Source of the DNA: Negativicutes bacterium
Lineage (GTDB): Bacteria > Bacillota > Negativicutes > Anaeromusales > Anaeromusaceae
Reading direction: 5' to 3'
NCBI GenBank assembly: GCA_009929485.1
Contig: SAAJ01000013.1
Location: forward strand, 1-64,000
Length of the DNA stretch: 64,000 nt
The position numbers were made by a program, and so were the translations under genes. The notes under the pieces are model-generated. The model was not told the DNA's origin. It saw only the letters and a list, made by a program, of their open reading frames with translations, and did not search any database. Below, one piece after another: positions 61,099 through 64,000 of this stretch. Position 1 is the first letter of the stretch, and each line of letters starts with the position of its first letter.

Positions 61099-61491
61099 AT
61101 GCTAGAAATTTTTAAAGCCCTTGGCGATGAAAGCCGTATTCGAATTTTAAATTTGTTGCTGCAGGGACCTTTATGCGTATGTGAACTGGAGTTTGTATTG
61201 CAAATGAGCCAAACTAATGTATCGCGGCATTTGGCTAAGCTGAAGCAAGCTAAGATAGTACAAAGCCTTAAGCAGGGGCAATGGATGAATTATCAAATGG
61301 CTCCCTCTTTTTTAGCGCAAGAAGCTAAGCTTGTAGAGTATCTGCAAGAAAAGGTTTCGCAAGATGCGTCGTTTCAAAAAGACTTGACGGCGCTGTTGAA
61401 ACATCAAGAGGAATGGGGCGATTGTTTGACGCCTTCGCGCAAATATTTGCAAGAAAAGCTGCATAGCGAGAATGGTTGTTCTAACGAATAG
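61099..61491 (+). CDS. arsR: ArsR-family metalloregulator
   Basis: A 130-residue repressor released from DNA by a thiol-binding metal(loid). The winged HTH has IFKALGDESRIRILNLLL, the Cys pair C26/C28 in LCVCELEFVLQMSQTNVSRH (given in part) and LAKLKQAKIVQSLKQGQWMN. The CVC pair at the DNA-binding helix is the arsenic/antimony-sensing site type. GGAGGG precedes the ATG. It is first in an operon with a permease, a thioredoxin-like protein and probably DUF2703. Confidence 0.85.
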   Translation: MLEIFKALGDESRIRILNLLLQGPLCVCELEFVLQMSQTNVSRHLAKLKQAKIVQSLKQGQWMNYQMAPSFLAQEAKLVEYLQEKVSQDASFQKDLTALLKHQEEWGDCLTPSRKYLQEKLHSENGCSNE

Positions 61492-61514
61492 AAAGTTACT
61501 TTGAGGTGAAGGAT

Positions 61515-62678
61515 ATGTCGGAAAAACAGAAGTTGCTATTATTAGTAGGGGCGTTTTTATTTGCCTATTGGCTGCCAATGGATCATCCCCGTGTGCAAGG
61601 GGCCGTAGTAGAAGGGTTTGCCATGTTGGGCGACTACGCTAGAGAACACGTGCTCTTGTGTCTAGTGCCAGCTCTCTTTATTGCTGGAGCGGTGTCCGTC
61701 TTTGTGCGCCAGGATGCGGTTATGCGTTATTTGGGGGCGGGCGCGCCGAAAACGATGGCCTATGGAGTCGCGTCGGTGTCCGGGGCGATTTTGGCGGTCT
61801 GCTCTTGTACGGTACTGCCTTTGTTTGCGGGCATTTTTAAACGCGGGGCTGGCCTTGGGCCTGCTGTTGCTTTCTTGTATTCCGGCCCGGGGATTAACAT
61901 TTTGGCGATTGCCATGACAGCTCGAGTATTAGGCCCTGATTTGGGTGTAGCCAGGGCGGTTGGCGCTATCTCATTTTCCTTGATTGCGGGACTTTTGATG
62001 GCGATGATTTTTCGCAGTTCAGAAGAAAAACGGCAGGAAGTATTTGCCGATGCGGAAGTGGGAGAGTTGCCGCGGCAGCTGTGGCAGGAAATCGTCTATT
62101 TTGGAGCGATGATTGGCTTTTTGATTTTTGCCAACTGGGCAAAGCCCATGGGCGATATGGGCTTTGCGATGGCCGTGTATCAAGTTAAATGGTGGTTATC
62201 TGGCGGTTTCTTGGCGCTTACCTTGTATACTTCATTTGCCTGGTTTTCCACGGAAGAACGGAAAGAATGGCTGGAAAGCACCTGGACCTTCACTAAGCAA
62301 ATTATTCCCCTTCTTTTGGGCGGCGTGTTGCTTGCCGGATTTTTACTGGGGCGTCCCGGCCTTGACGCCGGGATTATTCCGGATCATTATATAGCAGATC
62401 TTGTTGGCGGCAACAGTCTGGGAGCGAATTTCTTCGCGGCGATTTCCGGCGCGTTTATGTATTTTGCCACGCTGACGGAAGTGCCTATTCTACAAGGTTT
62501 AATTGGTTCCGGCATGGGCAAGGGGCCCGCGCTATCCCTTCTTTTGGCCGGTCCGGCGCTTAGTTTGCCATCTATGATCGTGTTGCGCCAGATCATGGGT
62601 ACAAAAATGATGGTGACCTATGTTTGCATTGTTGTTGTTCTTTCAACGTTTGTAGGGTATGTGTTTGGAATGATGTAA
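61515..62678 (+). CDS. ArsP_1/DUF318-family permease
   Basis: A 387-residue membrane permease of the group that includes ArsP exporters of organic trivalent arsenicals. It has about eight to ten segments. Two CSC/P-type regions are clear: ILAVCSCTVLPLFAGIFKRG with AFLYSGPGINILAIAMTARV, and a second repeat TLTEVPILQGLIGSGMGKGP with LLAGPALSLPSMIVLRQIMG. GAGGTGAAGG precedes the ATG at 61515. Its position after arsR supports metalloid export, but DUF318 proteins have varied or unknown cargo. Confidence 0.82.
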   Translation: MSEKQKLLLLVGAFLFAYWLPMDHPRVQGAVVEGFAMLGDYAREHVLLCLVPALFIAGAVSVFVRQDAVMRYLGAGAPKTMAYGVASVSGAILAVCSCTVLPLFAGIFKRGAGLGPAVAFLYSGPGINILAIAMTARVLGPDLGVARAVGAISFSLIAGLLMAMIFRSSEEKRQEVFADAEVGELPRQLWQEIVYFGAMIGFLIFANWAKPMGDMGFAMAVYQVKWWLSGGFLALTLYTSFAWFSTEERKEWLESTWTFTKQIIPLLLGGVLLAGFLLGRPGLDAGIIPDHYIADLVGGNSLGANFFAAISGAFMYFATLTEVPILQGLIGSGMGKGPALSLLLAGPALSLPSMIVLRQIMGTKMMVTYVCIVVVLSTFVGYVFGMM

Positions 62679-62722
62679 GTCATGAAACAAATAGAATGAA
62701 AAATGTAATGGAGGGTATACGT

Positions 62723-62959
62723 ATGAAAAAAATTGCTATTTTAGGAACTGGATGTGCAAGTTGTAAGAAACTAGAGGCCAATACCAAGGAAGCGGTTGCA
62801 TCAATGGGGCTGGAAGCGGAAATTATAAAAGTAACCGATATGAATGAAATTGCTGAATATGGGTTAGTGAGGACGCCTGCAATTGCGGTTGATGGAAAGC
62901 TGATCTCGACAGGGAAAGTGCTGGAAGCGGATAAAATAGCGGCATTGCTGCAAAAATAA
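62723..62959 (+). CDS. thioredoxin-like thiol protein (redox-active disulfide protein 2)
   Basis: A 78-residue mini-thioredoxin. The active site is GTGCASCKKLEANTKEAV (C-x2-C near residues 10-13), followed by the cis-Pro strand VRTPAIAVDGKLISTGKV. GGAGGG lies eight bases before the ATG at 62723. Small proteins of this type very often accompany DUF318 permeases and could deliver or reduce the thiol-bound cargo. A terminator follows. Confidence 0.87.
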   Translation: MKKIAILGTGCASCKKLEANTKEAVASMGLEAEIIKVTDMNEIAEYGLVRTPAIAVDGKLISTGKVLEADKIAALLQK

Positions 62960-62970
62960 GAAGTGAGTAA

Positions 62971-63001
62971 AACGGCAAGGGGCAGTCCCTTGCCGTTTTT
63001 T
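62971..63001 (+). terminator. terminator after the thioredoxin-like gene
   Basis: AACGGCAAGGG pairs with CCCTTGCCGTT and continues as T-run. The DUF2703 gene beyond it is either reached by readthrough or has its own promoter. Confidence 0.88.
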
Positions 63002-63114
63002 AGGACTAGGTGAAGAATGTGAGCCTAGAGTCGCAGCCTTTTTTTAAGCGGAGTACAACAGCGCATTCATCAGTAAGAAGACCAGAAAAAATAATTAGAC
63101 AGGAGGGATTTGCT

Positions 63115-63648
63115 ATGAGTAAGCTTCAGACTCGTTCTTGCTGCAGCGGCGGTGATTGCTGTCCGCCAGCGCAAGAAAGCAAGCAAGTGGTGATCGACTT
63201 TCTGTATTTGGATCTTAGCGTCTGCCAGCGTTGCCAAGGAGCGGACCAAAATCTGTCGGAAGCTCTTGAGGAAGTGACTAAGGTGCTATCCTCGGCAGGT
63301 TATGTGGTACAGGTAAATCGGATTCACATGGCGACCAAAGAACTGGCCATACAGTATGAATTTTTGAGCTCTCCCACGATTCGCGTTAATGGCCAAGACA
63401 TCGTTTTGGAGGTTACGGAAAGCACTTGTCAAGATTGCGGCGATCTTTGCGGCGATAGTGTGGATTGTCGCTCTTGGGTTTACGAAGGAAGAGAGTATGC
63501 CGAGCCTCCTAAGGCAATGATTATTGCTTCTATTCTTAAACGGGTGTTTGGAGGTGAGGCGGTCGTGGCTCAACCGAAAGAGCCGTATGTGCTGCCGGAG
63601 AATTTGAAACTGTTTTTTGAAGGCCTTGAGACGGCCAAGCGCCAATAA
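63115..63648 (+). CDS. DUF2703 cysteine-rich protein
   Basis: A 177-residue protein of unknown function. The N-terminal tail SCCSGGDCCPP has five Cys. A thioredoxin-like fold follows: VVIDFLYLDLSVCQRCQGAD (CxxC) and FLSSPTIRVNGQDI (cis-Pro strand). A second Cys group STCQDCGDLCGDSVDCRSW precedes GREYAEPPKAMI. The Cys-rich ends suggest binding of a thiophilic metal or metalloid. DUF2703 genes are frequent near arsenic genes. GGAGGG precedes the ATG at 63115; the frame back to 63010 has no site. Confidence 0.85.
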   Translation: MSKLQTRSCCSGGDCCPPAQESKQVVIDFLYLDLSVCQRCQGADQNLSEALEEVTKVLSSAGYVVQVNRIHMATKELAIQYEFLSSPTIRVNGQDIVLEVTESTCQDCGDLCGDSVDCRSWVYEGREYAEPPKAMIIASILKRVFGGEAVVAQPKEPYVLPENLKLFFEGLETAKRQ

Positions 63649-63650
63649 AT

Positions 63651-63695
63651 AACTCCCTCGAAAGTGAGCAGCAGCTCGTTTTCGGGGGAGTTTGT
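63651..63695 (+). terminator. terminator of the DUF2703 gene
   Basis: AACTCCCTCGAAA pairs with TTTTCGGGGGAGTT, followed by TGTTCG. The T-run is short. Confidence 0.65.
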
Positions 63696-63727
63696 TCGTT
63701 TGCTTGGTGCGAACTGGTAATTTGACG

Positions 63728-63862
63728 GTGAAAGTCCACTGCGGGGGCGAAGAATTCATGGCGGTTTTGCCGGATACAGATGCAGCTGGAGCGGCTCGGT
63801 TGGCGAAAATCATCCGAGAGAAGATTGAAGCTTTTGGGCTGTGGGCCGGCTTGTTCCAATAA
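63728..63862 (+). pseudogene. GGDEF (diguanylate cyclase) domain remnant
   Basis: About 44 codons read VKVHCGGEEFMAVLPDTD then AAGAARLAKIIREKIEAFGL and stop inside an R1 repeat. CGGEEF is the GGDEF active-site loop and the following helix is typical of that domain. There is no start, and the C-terminal end is replaced by the repeat (WAGLFQ, stop). Confidence 0.75.
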
Positions 63863-63955
63863 AAGTCTCAAATACAATGGTCGCCACCGCTTCTCTTGTC
63901 GATTCAATTCTGTCGAGTCTTCCATTTACTCCTTTCACTCTTGTTCAATCCCGCG
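63843..63955 (+). repeat. dispersed repeat R1 followed by R3
   Basis: R1: GGGCCGGCTTGTTCCAATAA then AAGTCTCAAATACAATGGTC and GCCACCGC. R3: CTTTCACTCTTGTTCAATCC near 63937. The rest of the window to 64000 shows no gene. Confidence 0.7.
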
Positions 63956-64000
63956 TAGTCTTCTTCTCGTTCCTCGCAAAGTATACAGTTGTTTAAGCTA

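Overview
The window looks like a chromosomal segment of an anaerobic, diderm Firmicute of the class Negativicutes, probably near Sporomusaceae (Anaeromusa/Anaeroarcus-like). That placement is an inference. It rests on a Skp/OmpH periplasmic chaperone in an otherwise Firmicute gene set, a hybrid-cluster protein, cydDC, DcuC- and DASS-type organic-acid transporters, an L-tartrate dehydratase and a B. subtilis-like pyridoxine kinase. Most genes are GC-rich, have strong GGAGG ribosome sites, and are separated by clear rho-independent terminators.

Layout. 0.1-3.5 kb: FMN-riboswitch-controlled ribB, a DUF4337 membrane protein, a secreted protein and skp. 3.9-7.6 kb: hcp behind a Crp/Fnr-type promoter, then divergent guanine deaminase and nucleoside phosphorylase. 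7.9-12.5 kb: a hybrid sensor kinase coupled to an HD-GYP regulator, and a phosphoesterase. 12.6-19.2 kb: queF, an amino-acid permease, cydDC and a DUF2225 protein. 19.28-25.8 kb: a decayed island next to tRNA-Ala(CGC). It holds three tails of a large serine recombinase, phage genes shrunk to in-frame chimeras, a live-looking Phd/ParE toxin-antitoxin pair, broken AraC and flavin-reductase genes, a MerR regulator and a compositionally foreign ettA. 25.8-29.9 kb: a GntR regulator and an operon of an ATC-hydrolase-family protein, an L-cysteine-desulfidase-family protein and an MFS carrier. 30-34 kb: an L,D-transpeptidase and a GNAT/adenylate-ligase fusion with its own carrier protein. 34-37 kb: a vitamin B6 module (MocR regulator, pdxK, ECF S-component).

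37-43 kb is rich in intergenic repeats. A GxxExxY/PD-(D/E)XK gene sits inside an array of alternating inverted CGAA-rich repeats that reach into both ends of its reading frame. Around it are an MFS carrier and a deacetylase/pseudouridine synthase/methyltransferase operon. 43-48.4 kb: a double-headed dynamin, a short RlmN-like radical SAM protein behind a leader with mutually exclusive hairpins, and a LOG-family protein. 48.5-60.1 kb is an organic-acid block: glcD-glcF-dcuC with a LysR regulator, a second LysR regulator divergent from a DASS carrier and ttdAB, and a PEP synthase split in two by an apparent one-base deletion. 60.2-63.7 kb: a HAD phosphatase and an arsenic-type operon (ArsR, permease, thiol protein, DUF2703). 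The window ends in a GGDEF remnant fused to a dispersed repeat.

Functionally, the organic-acid block would take up tartrate and 2-hydroxyacids, dehydrate tartrate to oxaloacetate, oxidise hydroxyacids to keto acids and feed PEP. The cysteine operon would release pyruvate, sulfide and ammonia. Three intergenic repeat families recur from end to end and are the least explained content of the window.
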